64,000 nt of DNA from Hemileia vastatrix. Taxonomy: Eukaryota > Basidiomycota > Pucciniomycetes > Pucciniales > Zaghouaniaceae. Numbering within the stretch: the first letter of the stretch is position 1; every line of letters begins with the position of its first letter. Made by a program: the position numbers and the translations under genes. Where the stretch lies: the NCBI GenBank assembly GCA_030280995.1, contig JASXTE010000030.1, positions 10,001-74,000 on the forward strand, read 5' to 3'. Shown piece after piece: positions 30,533 through 40,599 of the stretch. Under the pieces are notes generated by a model. It was given only the letters and a program-made list of their open reading frames with translations. It ran no database searches and was not told the origin of the DNA.

Positions 30533-32953
30533 CCTATTAATGAACCGCTACCTGCTGAATTAAATCCACCTTTGAGAAGACCAAGGTTATCAAGAGATCC
30601 TTATGAAAGTTTCTTGGTAAAGAATCCGCCTGAATTTTCTGAGACGTCAAGAATCACTTTTGAGAGACTGGGTGTTGTTAATTTTGGACCTGATGGTTGG
30701 TTGTCTGGAGAAGAGAAGAAGTTGTTGTTGGATGTGATGGTCAAGCGAGAGAAGGCCATTGCTTTTGTAGAAGAGGAGAGGGGTGTGTTGAAGCATTCCT
30801 ATGGGGAGCCTTACAAGATTCCTGTGGTATGTCATGAACTGTGGCAGCAGAAACCAATTCCTATTCCGGCTGCATTAAAAGAAGCCTATATTGAAGTTGT
30901 CAGAGAACGGATACGCACTGGACTGTATGAGCAATCAACGTCAAGTTATTCTAGTCCGGTATTTTGTATCAAGAAACCGAATGGCAAGCTTAGAGTTGTT
31001 CATGATCTTAGGGAATTAAATAGGGTTACAATAAAGGATGCTGGGATACCACCTAGTGCTGAGGAGTTTGTTGAAGCGTTTGCAGGGAGAGTGTGTTATG
31101 GATTGGGAGATATTATGGGTGGATATGATGAGAGAGAGTTACATCCGGACTCAAGGCCTCTCACTACATTCTATACGCCACTAGGACGCTTACAGTTAAC
31201 AAGATTACCTCAAGGAGCAACAAATTCGGTTGCAGTTTATCAAGCTCAGATGGCTTGGATCCTTCAAGAAGAAATTCCACAATATGCTGGAATCTTTATA
31301 GATGATGGAGTAATTAAGGGACCAACAACCGACTATGAAAACCAGGTGTTGGAAGAGAATCCCGGGATACGCAAATTCATTTGGGAGTTTGCAATTACTT
31401 TAGAAAGAATCTTGTTTCGAATTGAAGAGGCTGGTTTAACTATTTCAGGTTCAAAATTTTCATGTTGTGTGCCAGCCTTAGAAATATTAGGCCATGTGGT
31501 ATGTAGAGAGGGTAGGATTATGTCCAAGAAGAAAGTTAACAAAATTCAGTCCTGGCCAAGACCCAAGAATACGACCGAAGTTAGAGGGTTTTTAGGCGTT
31601 TGTGTATATGTTAGAATGTTTATCAAGGACTTTTCTTCATTGGCAGCTCCATTGAGACGGTTAACGAGAAAGGATGCAGACTGGGAGTGGGATGAAGAGT
31701 GTGAGAAGGCGTTTGTGAAGTTGAAGGAGGTTTTGGGGAAGGATTTAGTCCTGCACAAGTTGGATTATGGAAAAGAAGCTGGCAGAATTTATTTAGCAGT
31801 CGATTCAAGTCAGGTTGCAGCTGGGGCAGTTTTGTCTCAGATGGATAAAGCTGGTTACATCAGGCCAGTTAGGTATGAATCTGTAGTATTTACTGAGGTT
31901 GAATCAAGATATTCTCAACCGAAATTGGAATTATGTGGTGTGGCAAAAATACTGAAGAAACTTCAGCATATTTTGTGGGGGCAACATTTTGAGTTGCAAG
32001 TGGATGCGAAATCGTTAATCCAGATGATTAATTCCCCAGGTTTACCGAATGCACCCATGACGAGATGGGTAGCTTTTATTCAACATTTTTTGTTTGATTT
32101 AGTTCATAAGCCTTGCAAGACTTTTACTATGCCAGATGGTTTATCAAGGAGACCACCCACTGAAGAAGATTCAGACTCAGAAGAGTTCGATGAAGATATA
32201 CCTATTATCAAAGCCAGTACTAAAGGAGCTGAAGACTTTCCATACCTCCCCCATGAGGTTAAACTGGCAGGACTATTGTGTTTAGATTATGGTGATGATG
32301 ACCTCCACCAAGAGGATAAACTGGAAAATAGTTTTTATGTTAATAAAGGTGTTGGAAAAGGTGTAGATAAATTCGGTAGAAAGGAGGTAGAAGAAGATGT
32401 GGTGTATGTAGAGGAAGATGGATTGGTAGTGTGGGATAGTAGTAAGTTAAGGAATGGTGTATATGTTAGAGAATTAGAGAATTTAAATAAAAAGGAGGAT
32501 ACAGAGAAAGAGGTATTTTTGAATACGGTTTACGAAGGATCCAAAGGTTCAGAAGAAAAACGTCAACATAGCTCGATTAAAGATTTATCTAGGGGTCAAC
32601 GATTATTGGCTCATTCATGTACAGGTGATATTGGTGATAGAGAAGTCCCTATTGATGTTATATTAATCGATTTTCAAGATGAAGTCTGGGGTCAGACTGG
32701 TTTTTATTTTTTGTTAGTCAAATATTTGTTGACTTTAGAGAGGCCAGAAGATTGTGAAGACGATGAATGGGTGGCTATCAAGAGGAAGTCATCTACGTTT
32801 TACCTATCTGGTCGACGTTTATTGTGGAGGAGGTATCCAAATCCTCAAGTAGTTATAACTCAACAGAAGGGGCAAGAATTAGTTTTGAAATCACTGCATG
32901 AAGATCTCGGGTATAGAGGCGTTGGAGAAACGTTTAGAAGAATTTCTGATTGA
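30533..32953 (+). CDS. RT and RNase H of element F (pol)
   Basis: In frame with ORF2 past UGA 30530-30532; no ATG is needed if read through. RT: KPNGKLRVVHDLRELNRV, YGLGDIMGGYDER, LPQGATNSVAVYQ, and the catalytic box FIDDG near 31295-31310, followed by the thumb (LEILGHVVCREGRI, VRGFLGVCVYVRMFIKDF). RNase H: IYLAVDSSQVAAGAVLSQ, KLELCGVAKILKKL and LQVDAKSLIQ. After this comes an acidic tether with two more EVKL/EDKL stem-loop repeats (32245 and 32302). The frame stops at UGA 32951-32953 within RRISD-stop-FWWPGM, a motif that should be continuous (integrase zinc domain). Confidence 0.85.
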   Translation, partial: PINEPLPAELNPPLRRPRLSRDPYESFLVKNPPEFSETSRITFERLGVVNFGPDGWLSGEEKKLLLDVMVKREKAIAFVEEERGVLKHSYGEPYKIPVVCHELWQQKPIPIPAALKEAYIEVVRERIRTGLYEQSTSSYSSPVFCIKKPNGKLRVVHDLRELNRVTIKDAGIPPSAEEFVEAFAGRVCYGLGDIMGGYDERELHPDSRPLTTFYTPLGRLQLTRLPQGATNSVAVYQAQMAWILQEEIPQYAGIFIDDGVIKGPTTDYENQVLEENPGIRKFIWEFAITLERILFRIEEAGLTISGSKFSCCVPALEILGHVVCREGRIMSKKKVNKIQSWPRPKNTTEVRGFLGVCVYVRMFIKDFSSLAAPLRRLTRKDADWEWDEECEKAFVKLKEVLGKDLVLHKLDYGKEAGRIYLAVDSSQVAAGAVLSQMDKAGYIRPVRYESVVFTEVESRYSQPKLELCGVAKILKKLQHILWGQHFELQVDAKSLIQMINSPGLPNAPMTRWVAFIQHFLFDLVHKPCKTFTMPDGLSRRPPTEEDSDSEEFDEDIPIIKASTKGAEDFPYLPHEVKLAGLLCLDYGDDDLHQEDKLENSFYVNKGVGKGVDKFGRKEVEEDVVYVEEDGLVVWDSSKLRNGVYVRELENLNKKEDTEKEVFLNTVYEGSKGSEEKRQHSSIKDLSRGQRLLAHSCTGDIGDREVPIDVILIDFQDEVWGQTGFYFLLVKYLLTLERPEDCEDDEWVAIKRKSSTFYLSGRRLLWRRYPNPQVVITQQKGQELVLKSLHEDLGYRGVGETFRRISD

Positions 32954-33982
32954 TTTTGGTGGCCTGGCATGAAGATGGCTGTTAAACAGTGGGTTCAGTC
33001 ATGCGAAGAATGTCAAAGACAAAGTTATTTAAGGCCAAAAGAACCTGGATGCGCGACCGGTGAATATACGCTCTTTGGAAGAGTTAGTTTAGATGCCGTT
33101 CATATAAAAGAGGGACGGTATAAATATTTAATTGTGGCCAGAGATGATTTATCTGGTTGGGTAGAGGCAGCGCCTCTTATTAATTTAACTGCCAAAAATG
33201 TGGCAGAATTTTTTTTGAATAATTGGGTATATAGGTATGGGGTGATGAAGTTGGTAACGGTAGATGGAGGTCCTGAATTTGGGACAGAGTTTAAAGAGGC
33301 CGTATTGAAAGTTGGATCAAAGGTTAGGGTAGCAACCCCATATTATCCTGAAGCTGAAGGCATGGTTGAAAGAGGGCATCAAGTTATTAAGGATGCTTTA
33401 GTTAAAATGTGTGGGACAAGTGCTGAAAAGTGGAGGCACTATTTACCTTTAGTTTTATTTGCTGATCGAATCACTGCCAAAAGGACGACCGGATTTTCAC
33501 CTTATGAACTTGTTTTTGGGCAGAAAGCAGTTTTACCGGTTGATTTAGAAGCTGAATCATATCTTGGAGTTGACTGGGACACGGTCAAAACTACTGAAGA
33601 ATTATTGTGTGCAAGAATGATGCAGCTAGAAAAGAAAGAAGAATATTTAGAAAAGGCATATTCACGGATGATGAATATCCAAAATAAATCAGTCAGATAT
33701 TGGGATGAGCAGTTGGCACATCGATTAAGGAAACCTTTGAACCCAGGTGATATGGTCCTGGTGTATAATAGGAGTTTGGAAAGTCAGTGGGGAAAGATGT
33801 TTGCAGATAGGTGGAATGGACCGTATAAAATCAAGGAGCAAGTTTCCGGCGGTTCATATGTGCTAGAAGAGTTGGATGGAGTAGTATTAAAGAAGAGGGT
33901 AGCAGCCGATCAAGTGAAACGGTTCTATCCTAGAGGCACCAGGAGTGCCGAAGTCTTCCTCCGCAATGAGGATAAACTATGA
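32954..33982 (+). CDS. Integrase of element F
   Basis: In frame with pol past the second UGA. FWWPGMKMAVKQWVQSCEEC with CQRQ is the second half of the HHCC zinc domain; its His pair (LHEDLGYRG) lies before the stop. The rve core keeps Asp in VSLDAVHI, Asp in TVDGGPEFG and Glu in GMVERGHQ. The C-terminal SH3-like part has NPGDMVLVYNRS, DRWNGPYKIKEQ and GSYVLEELDG. It ends FLRNEDKL-stop, the last codons being another stem-loop motif (33958-33979). No chromodomain follows. Confidence 0.87.
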   Translation, partial: FWWPGMKMAVKQWVQSCEECQRQSYLRPKEPGCATGEYTLFGRVSLDAVHIKEGRYKYLIVARDDLSGWVEAAPLINLTAKNVAEFFLNNWVYRYGVMKLVTVDGGPEFGTEFKEAVLKVGSKVRVATPYYPEAEGMVERGHQVIKDALVKMCGTSAEKWRHYLPLVLFADRITAKRTTGFSPYELVFGQKAVLPVDLEAESYLGVDWDTVKTTEELLCARMMQLEKKEEYLEKAYSRMMNIQNKSVRYWDEQLAHRLRKPLNPGDMVLVYNRSLESQWGKMFADRWNGPYKIKEQVSGGSYVLEELDGVVLKKRVAADQVKRFYPRGTRSAEVFLRNEDKL

Positions 33983-34248
33983 TATCGACCAAATTTTATG
34001 ATGACCTCCACAATGAGGATAAACTATATTTTTTTATCAAAAATACTTTACTGTTGTTACACTGTATATGGGCGACGAAACTATGATGAAAGTTAACGAA
34101 ATTCAAAAAGACCTTCTTTGAAATTTTTAAAAACTTAAAATTTTTAAAATATGGGTGAAGATAGTGTTGGAAAATTTTTTAAAAAAAATTTTATTGAAAG
34201 AAGTGTTCACAGGGGAACCTTCTTAATTTAATATTGGAAAGTGTGGGG

Positions 34249-34286
34249 GTAATTGATGGGCTGGCTGCTCTATACACAATTACCCC
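34249..34286. repeat. Inverted repeat GGGGTAATTG/CAATTACCCC
   Basis: A 10-bp perfect stem with about 18 bases between the arms. ATTACCCCA words also occur in the nested solo LTR. It could be an RNA hairpin near the end of the pol message. Confidence 0.6.
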
Positions 34287-34805
34287 ATAATGTTCGTTTC
34301 CAAAATTTTTCCTGTTTCTAGTTGAATCCTGGCTTTGTCTTTTAATTTTAGGAAGTCCACTAAGACTATAAACTGGAACGAATCAAGAGACACCACTCTC
34401 AACGCCGGATTCAAGATTCTTTTATTTTATTTTGTTTTTGATTTTTTTATGTTAGATTGTGATTTCTTTTCTTTAATATATATTATGAATTATTGTAAAG
34501 GTGATGCTCACTGGTGGTCTCTAATCATTTTTATAAATTGGAGGGAGCCCACCCAGTGATCATCATTATAAAAATTATCTTCTAAAAACTTTCATTTATT
34601 TTCTTTTCTTTTCAATTTCTCAAAATTGTGTAACCACATCAAGTTGCACTTGGATGTGGGTATGATGTCGAGGGTACGGCTCATCCAATGGCCGGGGGGC
34701 ATCTTTTAAATTTTTTTTTTTAAAATTTATTATTATTATTACTCTTTTTATCTTTCTTTAATAATTAAATTTTAACTTTTATTTCAAAGCTATCTTTTCT
34801 AAAAT

Positions 34806-35045
34806 TTTTTATTTTTTATTAAAAACAAATTAAAAAAAATAAATAAATAAAAATAAAATAAATAAAATAAAATAAAAATAAAAAAATAAAAAAAAAACAA
34901 ATAATAAAAAATAAAAAATAAATAAATAAAAATAAAATAAATAAAATAAAATAAAAATAAAAAAATAAAAAAAAATAAATAATAAAAAATAAAAAATAAA
35001 TAAATAAAATAAAATAATAAAATAAAAAAATTAATTAAAAAAAAA
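34806..35045. repeat. A-rich low-complexity tract
   Basis: AAATAAAATAAAAATA-type repeats in two near-identical halves (about 34845-34930 and 34925-35005). The minus-strand ORF here is a low-complexity artefact. Confidence 0.85.
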
Positions 35046-35170
35046 TTCAAATTATTATTATATTTCTTAGTTTATTTTTCAGTCTTCATTCTTTTTAGTT
35101 TATTCATTTAGTTTAGACAGGAAACAGGGTCTAGTGGAACTCAATACCTATGGGATTTTACTTCAAGACA

Positions 35171-36140
35171 GCTGTTAGTCCTCCAAGACTTTAAACTGGC
35201 TACTTTTCAAGATGTTCTTTAAGTTTTTTTTATACAAATTTTTGAGCTGTTAGTCCTCCAAGACTTTAAACTGGCTACTGCTCAAGACGTTCTTTAAGGT
35301 TTATTTTATACGTATTTTGGATCTGTTAGTCCTCCAAGACTTTAAACTGGCTATTTTTCAAGAATTTCATTAAGGATAATTTTCTTTATCTTGACATCTG
35401 TTAGTCCTCCAAGACTTTAAACTGGCTACTGTTCAAGACGTTCTTTAAGGTTTTTTATACATATTTTGGATCTGTCAGTCCTCCAAGACTTTAAACTGGC
35501 TAAATTTCAAGACTGTCATTAAAGATTTTATATTGGAGCTGTTAGTCCTTCAAGACTTTAAACTGAATTTCAAGGATGTTCAAGATTTTATGGATATTTT
35601 TGGAGACGGATGTTTTTTATTTTTTTTATCAATCAAATGTTAGGTCCACCAAGACCTTAAACTGGAGTGTTATCAAATGTTAGGTCCACCAAGACCTTAA
35701 ACTGGACTGTTATCAAGCTGTTGGGTCCACTGATTCCTTATCAATCAAATGTTTGGTCCACCATGACTTTAAACTGGTAGTTCATTCATTATTTAGTCCA
35801 CTATAACTTTAAACTGGAAAATTAATATCTGCAGGATAATTCAACATTCATTGGTCCACTATGCCCTTATACTGGATTACTTTTCAATCAAATTTTTGGT
35901 CCACTATGACATTAAACTGGATTATCAAATTTATTCAATCTTTGGTCAAGCCTAGGCCTTATTTAGGAATATATCAAGTAATTTATGCATCTAAATGATC
36001 TTTGGTCCACCAAGACCAAAAACTGGCAATCAATTATATGTTTGGTCCACCAAGACTTTAAACTGGAATGTCAATCTTGTTTGGATAACTCAATTCAATC
36101 TTTTAATTTATCACTGTCCACTAAGACTCTAAACTGGTTA
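35171..36140 (+). repeat. Array of stem-loop + TTTAAACTGG motifs in element F
   Basis: About 15 copies of a ~23-bp unit, spaced 30-100 bp apart: a 4-base stem, a 6-base loop (CTCCAA, CACCAA), the matching stem, then TTTAAACTGG or close. Copies begin near 35177, 35252, 35328, 35403, 35477, 35544, 35643, 35683, 35755, 35794, 35850, 35897, 36004, 36044 and 36115. Stems change together: AGTC/GACT in the first six, GGTC/GACC or GGTC with G-T pairing in later ones; four or five copies are imperfect. Spacers share CAAGACGTTCTTTAAGG-type text in the first half. Confidence 0.85.
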
Positions 36141-36794
36141 TTCAATTATTTCTGGAATTTGGTGCTGATAAGCTTTAGGAGGTTAAGATTTTAGGTGGTG
36201 ATGATGCTAAGGAAAGCATAATGGTTAATTAGGTGAAATTTGTGGTGCTTTAACATGGTCTAAAGTAAATATTATTATTGGAAGCCTGGAAAAAGTATTT
36301 TATGGGTTTGCTGTATAGAAAAGTTTGAAAATTGTGATGAAGGAATCAGAAGTTAGGATGGTAGTTGGATTTTAGGGAATGATTTTTTTTAGTGCCTCAT
36401 AGTTAGGCCATTTTTTTTGGTGTGAAGCTTGGAGGACCTTATGGCGAGATTTGAATCATAGAATTCGGCTCAGTGGGGGGCCCTATGAGGTTGGAATCAG
36501 GAGTATTCGGCTCATAGGAAGATCCACTCTCTCAATGCTGTGACAAGAAGGAAGACTGGTATATGGGAGTCTGAAGGGATTCAAACCTTGCTCTCGTAGT
36601 GGAATCATCACAAGATTTATATTATTTTATTTTATGTTATATCAAGCCAGAGAAGAAGAAAGAACATTTTTATTATAAAGATTTAAAAGAAGACCAGCTA
36701 AAACAAATTTATCAAATTTTTTTATTAGAAAAGATAATTCTTTTGGAATTGCTCAACCACTTATGCAAAGTTTTACGAATGGGGACATTCTCAA

Positions 36795-36806
36795 TTGGAG
36801 GGAGGA
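36795..36806 (+). other. Polypurine tract of element F
   Basis: TTGGAGGGAGGA ends exactly at the 3' LTR start TGTGGTAG. Confidence 0.8.
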
Positions 36807-37947
36807 TGTGGTAGCCTAAAGTTTAGTATGGCACCTAAGTACGTAAATGGAGTTATTACGGCGTGCAAGATTGGCGTTATTATTTTTTTTATATGTAAAA
36901 GGGTTTTATTTAATTTATTTGAGTTTTAAATATTAAGAAATTGGTCATGAGCGAATGCCTACACAAAATAATTTATTTTACGGAGAAAACTTATTTTTAC
37001 GATCTGAAAAATTTATAAGTATCAAGTCGAGTCACTGAAGAACCTTGGGAAATTTTTCCAGAATTTTTACTATTTTTCTTATATTTTTAAATGAATTTTA
37101 AAGTTTTATAGAAATATTTACGTTTTCAGAAATTACTTAACTTCGATGAATTTTCACGGGGTAATTAGAGCTGCGCAGACTACGAAAATTAGTTTGGTAT
37201 GTAAAGGGGAAGTAGCTCTATTATGTGTAATTTTTCTAGATTTTTTATTATAGTTTTAAGGTTCTAATTGAGTCCGGAAGTCCGGACGGACTCCGTTCCG
37301 GCTCCGTACGGACTCCGTTCCGGCTCCGTACGGACTCCGTACTGGCTCCGGATTGACTCTGGAAGAGCTCTGGAAGGGAAAACTTAGGCACGTGACTAGG
37401 AATACTTAAGCGCTTCTCAAACTCAAAATTGAGGGGGGGGGGGGATACAACATACAGCTTAATCATTAACCACCACGGTCTCATTTTTTATTACTCAACA
37501 AATTAAATAAATTTGTAATACCCTTATAACTTTATATTTTATATATAACATTTTAGAAATACTACTCAACAATTTAAATCACACTTCATACAGGGTATCT
37601 TTAGAAAGGTCTTCATCACTGGGACTTGATTATTGCTGTCTCATAAAAATTCAAATTATTATAAAAACATAAAAGTCAATCTTTTCAGATCTTTCACTGG
37701 TACACCTTAATTGTTGTTATCAGTATTTCTTTTCTCAACAGCCACAATCAATAAATCTCAATAAGCGTTAAATATTTTAGAGTTTCATTATTTTTTATCA
37801 ATCAGATCCAAGTAGACTGGTTAGCTTAGTGATTTAGAATTCTCATTTTGTTATTTTTATTGGAAGGACGGGGTTTTCAGCTAAATCCACACATCTCCTC
37901 CAGATTCTGCTTACAGCAAGGCGACTGTAAGAGTTTACCTTACCATA
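36807..37947 (+). repeat. 3' LTR of element F
   Basis: 1141 bp, TGTGGTAGCC ... CTTACCATA, collinear with 25615-28239 apart from the nested LTR and one extra 24-bp repeat unit (37276-37350). The minus-strand ORF at 37248-37484 is not a gene. Confidence 0.92.
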
Positions 37948-38805
37948 GCGTTACAAATGAGTATATACAAAATAGAAATAAGATAAAACAAGAAGATAAA
38001 ATAAAATAATTGTAACATAGTAATTGAGAGAAAAATATATGAAACAAATAATTAAATCCCAATTAAGAAAATAATTTTTCACCATAATTTCCCAAATTAG
38101 TTAATTAATATAATGAGTAACTAAACAGCCCTGGGACATAAGAACTATGGGAAAAAATAATTCAAAACAGGTACTACAATATGTTTTCAGGGTTTTTAAG
38201 TGAAACAAATAAAATGTTTTGATGCAAAAAGGTATGTAATCAAATTTAATTCAGTGTAATGCAAAAATTAATTAATTGTTTTAACTATGTAATTAAATAA
38301 CTAGTTTAAATGAAACAAATAATTAATTTAATGATATTTCTAATTTAAATTTAGAATTTGAATACTATTTTATTAAATAAGTGTTTTAATTTATTTAATA
38401 TTTCATTGACACAATTAAGGGTCAAAAAAGCGCCACTAATTATGGATAATATTTTATATGAAAAGGTTTAGTTACATATTTAAATCAAGTAATTATTTTA
38501 ATTACAATATAAGATAATTAAAAGGATGTAATTATATTATAAAAATGTAATTAATTATTTATTTATTAAATACATAAAAATGTGTCCCTTTATATGGAAT
38601 ATGATAATTAAATTGATTTATACTTAATTTATATGATAATAAAATTAATATAAAACTTATTTTACTTATAAAACAAAATATTTATATAATATATTATGTA
38701 ATATAAATTTAATGTAAATACGTAAGCTGCAAATATTATTTCCTCTTTTAATTTCAATAAATTTGTATGTTTATTTACTGGGCTCCTGGAACAGCCTGGC
38801 TGACA

Positions 38806-40348
38806 ATTAGAATCATTATTTGGTAAAGGAAATCTTGAAAACATATCCAAAAATGAATGAACATTACCAGATCTGTGAATAATTGTTATTCTACCCTTAT
38901 ACTTTTGAACAGCTAATTACCACCTAAACATATGTCTTTTTGGTGTTTTTAGATTTAAGAGGGATTTCACTGCTCTACAGTCATTAATTAATTCAAATCT
39001 CTGGTCATAAAGGTAGTAATAAAGTTTTTCTAGGGCCCATACAACTGCTAAACAATCCAATTGGGCGGAACCATATTTAAATTCACTGTTTCTTAAGGTT
39101 CTTGTAATATAACAAATTACTACTCCTGAACATTTATCATTTATAATTTGTTTCTGGTGGAGGGCAGCTCCTAGTCCAACATAACTTGCATCTGTGTAGA
39201 GGACAAAAGTTTTATTGAAATCTGAGAGAGCCAGGATTGGGGCATTCATTAAACATTTCTTCAATGTATTAAAGGCTTTTTGTGTTTCCTCATTCCAGAT
39301 ATAAGCTACATCTTTTCTGGTCAATTTTGAAAAAGGTAAGGCTATGACTTGATAATTTTTGATATATTTTCTATGATAGCCACACATTCCCAAAAAACTT
39401 TGGATCTCTTTTACAGAATTCGGTACCTTCACATTCTGGATTGTAGTAACTTTGTTTTGTTCTACACAAATCTGTAAGCCTAATACAACATGACCCAGGA
39501 ATTTCAAGGATTCAAAGCTAAATATACACTTTTTCAAAGATAGTGTCATGTTAATGTCATCCATCTTTTGGAAGTCTCTATTTAAGTGGGTGATGTGTTC
39601 ATCAAAAGTCTTTGAAAAAATTATAATGTCATAAACATATACCATCAACCATCCTTAAATAATTTCCTGATGAAATGTATTATCCATTACTTTCTGAAAG
39701 ACTGAAGGGGCATTCTTAGGGCCAAATGTCATTTTTGTGTACTTAGGAATTCCCATATGAGTTGCAATAAGCAAGAAATTCTGTGAATTCTTTTCAAAAG
39801 GGATTTGATGATAAACCTTATTACCATCTAGGCAACTAATAAACTTTGCACCCTGTAAGGTTGCATGTATGAAGTTTATCCTTGGTAAAGGGTAAATATC
39901 ATCTACTGTGTAAGTATTTAAGGCTCTATAATCTCCACATAATCTAGCTTTATCTTTCTCATAAGAGATAAAGACTGGAGAGATGACACAATATTTTGGG
40001 GTAACATCTACTTTTTCAATAATATTCATTTTTAGTAAGGTGGAAATATTATCCTCAATGTATTTCCTTTTAATGGGGAAGCAGGATAAGGTTTTTTCTT
40101 CAGACTAGAAGGAATATCATTCAAATTACATGATAAAGAAATTTTCATTTCTTCCTTGACAACTCCCAATTCATGGGATCCATGAGCAAAAGCCATAGGA
40201 AAAGAAGTAACTAAGAAAATTATAGAATCTATCTGTTCACCAGTTAATTGATCACCAGATGAAACAGTATATATTTCAGAAAATAAATTTTTCATTTCCT
40301 CTTTTTGTCTTCCTTTACACTGAATAAATGAATTACAAGATTTCAACA
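38806..40348 (-). pseudogene. RNase H and RT of element C
   Basis: Minus strand, right-hand half of C's pol. Linker and RT start (ENTLRIIFP, NIIEKVDVTPKYCVIS), LCGDYRALNTYTVDDIYPLP, DGNKVYHQ, FGPKNAPSVFQKVMDN, then the catalytic region, which reads VYVYDI where YIDD should be (tyrosine for the first catalytic Asp), so RT would be dead. RNase H follows (VLYTDASYVGLGAALHQK, ECLAVV replaced by DCLAVV). It ends at PLPNNDSN where the solo LTR was inserted. Several stops (near 39655 and 40030) break the frame. Confidence 0.87.
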
Positions 40349-40599
40349 CACTACGCAATATAGGGGGTGGACTTGCTAGCAAGTCCCCAACTTGAACTCA
40401 GATGGAACTCAGACTTAACTCATATTATACCCATACTGAACTCTACTTGAACACCCACCTAAAAATGTTCTGCTTAGTGGTGTTCATCTCTGATTGTATG
40501 GTTCCTTTGTCAATGGCTCAATGTGGGTTCAATCTGTGGTGAGTTTGGGTCCAAGGTTGCAGACTTGCTAGCAAGTCCGCCCCCCCATAATGTGTGGTG
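40349..40599. mobile_element. CACTA-like MITE, copy 1 (251 bp)
   Basis: Terminal inverted repeats: CACTACGCAATATAGGGGG on the left and, inverted, CACCACACATTATGGGGGG on the right, each followed by the palindrome GACTTGCTAGCAAGTC. ACA flanks both sides (40346-40348 and 40600-40602). No coding capacity. It lies in the protease-RT linker of C and was inserted after C. In reverse orientation the interior matches the copy at 56782. Confidence 0.88.

Larger units (their letters stand above)
29621..34026 (+). repeat. Dispersed CCTC/GAGG stem-loop + TAAACTG motifs in and between F genes
   Basis: Ten copies: 29621, 29989, 30094, 30139, 30244, 32245, 32302, 33958, 34005 and a near relative within ORF2. 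Form: CCTC, a 6-base loop such as CAGCAA, GAGG, then (G/A/T)TAAACT(G/A). Within genes the phase is always the one that reads LxxE(V/D)KL; two copies are in non-coding DNA. They belong to the same motif class as the 35171-36140 array. Confidence 0.8.
33983..36806 (+). other. Long non-coding 3' region of element F
   Basis: About 2.8 kb between integrase and the polypurine tract, unusually long for a Ty3 element. It holds one CCTC/GAGG stem-loop (34005), an inverted repeat (34249-34286), an A-rich block (34806-35045), a dense array of small stem-loops (35171-36140), and a stretch with GAATTCGGCTCA-type words (36420-36600). The ORFs at 34335 and 36599 have no recognisable motif. The 3' end resembles a cargo or packaging region more than a gene. 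Confidence 0.6.
25615..37947 (+). mobile_element. Ty3-type LTR element F (second lineage)
   Basis: A plus-strand element with a 5' LTR (25615-28239, enlarged by a 1503-bp nested LTR), a lysine-type primer site, gag, ORF2, pol (RT-RNase H), integrase, a 2.8-kb non-coding tail full of small stem-loops, a polypurine tract and a 3' LTR (36807-37947). GCGT flanks both ends (25611-25614 and 37948-37951); the duplication may be 4 or 5 bp. Domain order RT-RH-INT makes it Ty3/gypsy-like, but it shares no obvious LTR or gag sequence with A-D and has no chromodomain that I can see. Confidence 0.9.
25238..38805 (-). mobile_element. Solo LTR inserted in C's pol, itself split by element F
   Basis: The LTR occupies 25238-25614 and resumes at 37952 to 38805, about 1.23 kb in all. 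On minus it starts TGTCAGCCAGGCTGTTCCAG (38805) and ends ...GCCAGCCAACA (25238). TATA core on minus at 25586-25592. It belongs to the same family as C's own 3' LTR. Since no internal region of its own is present, it is a solo LTR left by LTR-LTR recombination. Element F interrupts it between ACCTCTGAC and TACAAATGAG. Confidence 0.85.

Noticed and set aside
34799..35050. 83-codon Phe/Tyr/Leu ORF
   Set aside because: Reverse complement of an A-rich low-complexity repeat.
36599..36814. 71-codon ORF before F's 3' LTR
   Set aside because: No ATG start, runs through the polypurine tract into the LTR, low-complexity Lys/Leu/Ile content.
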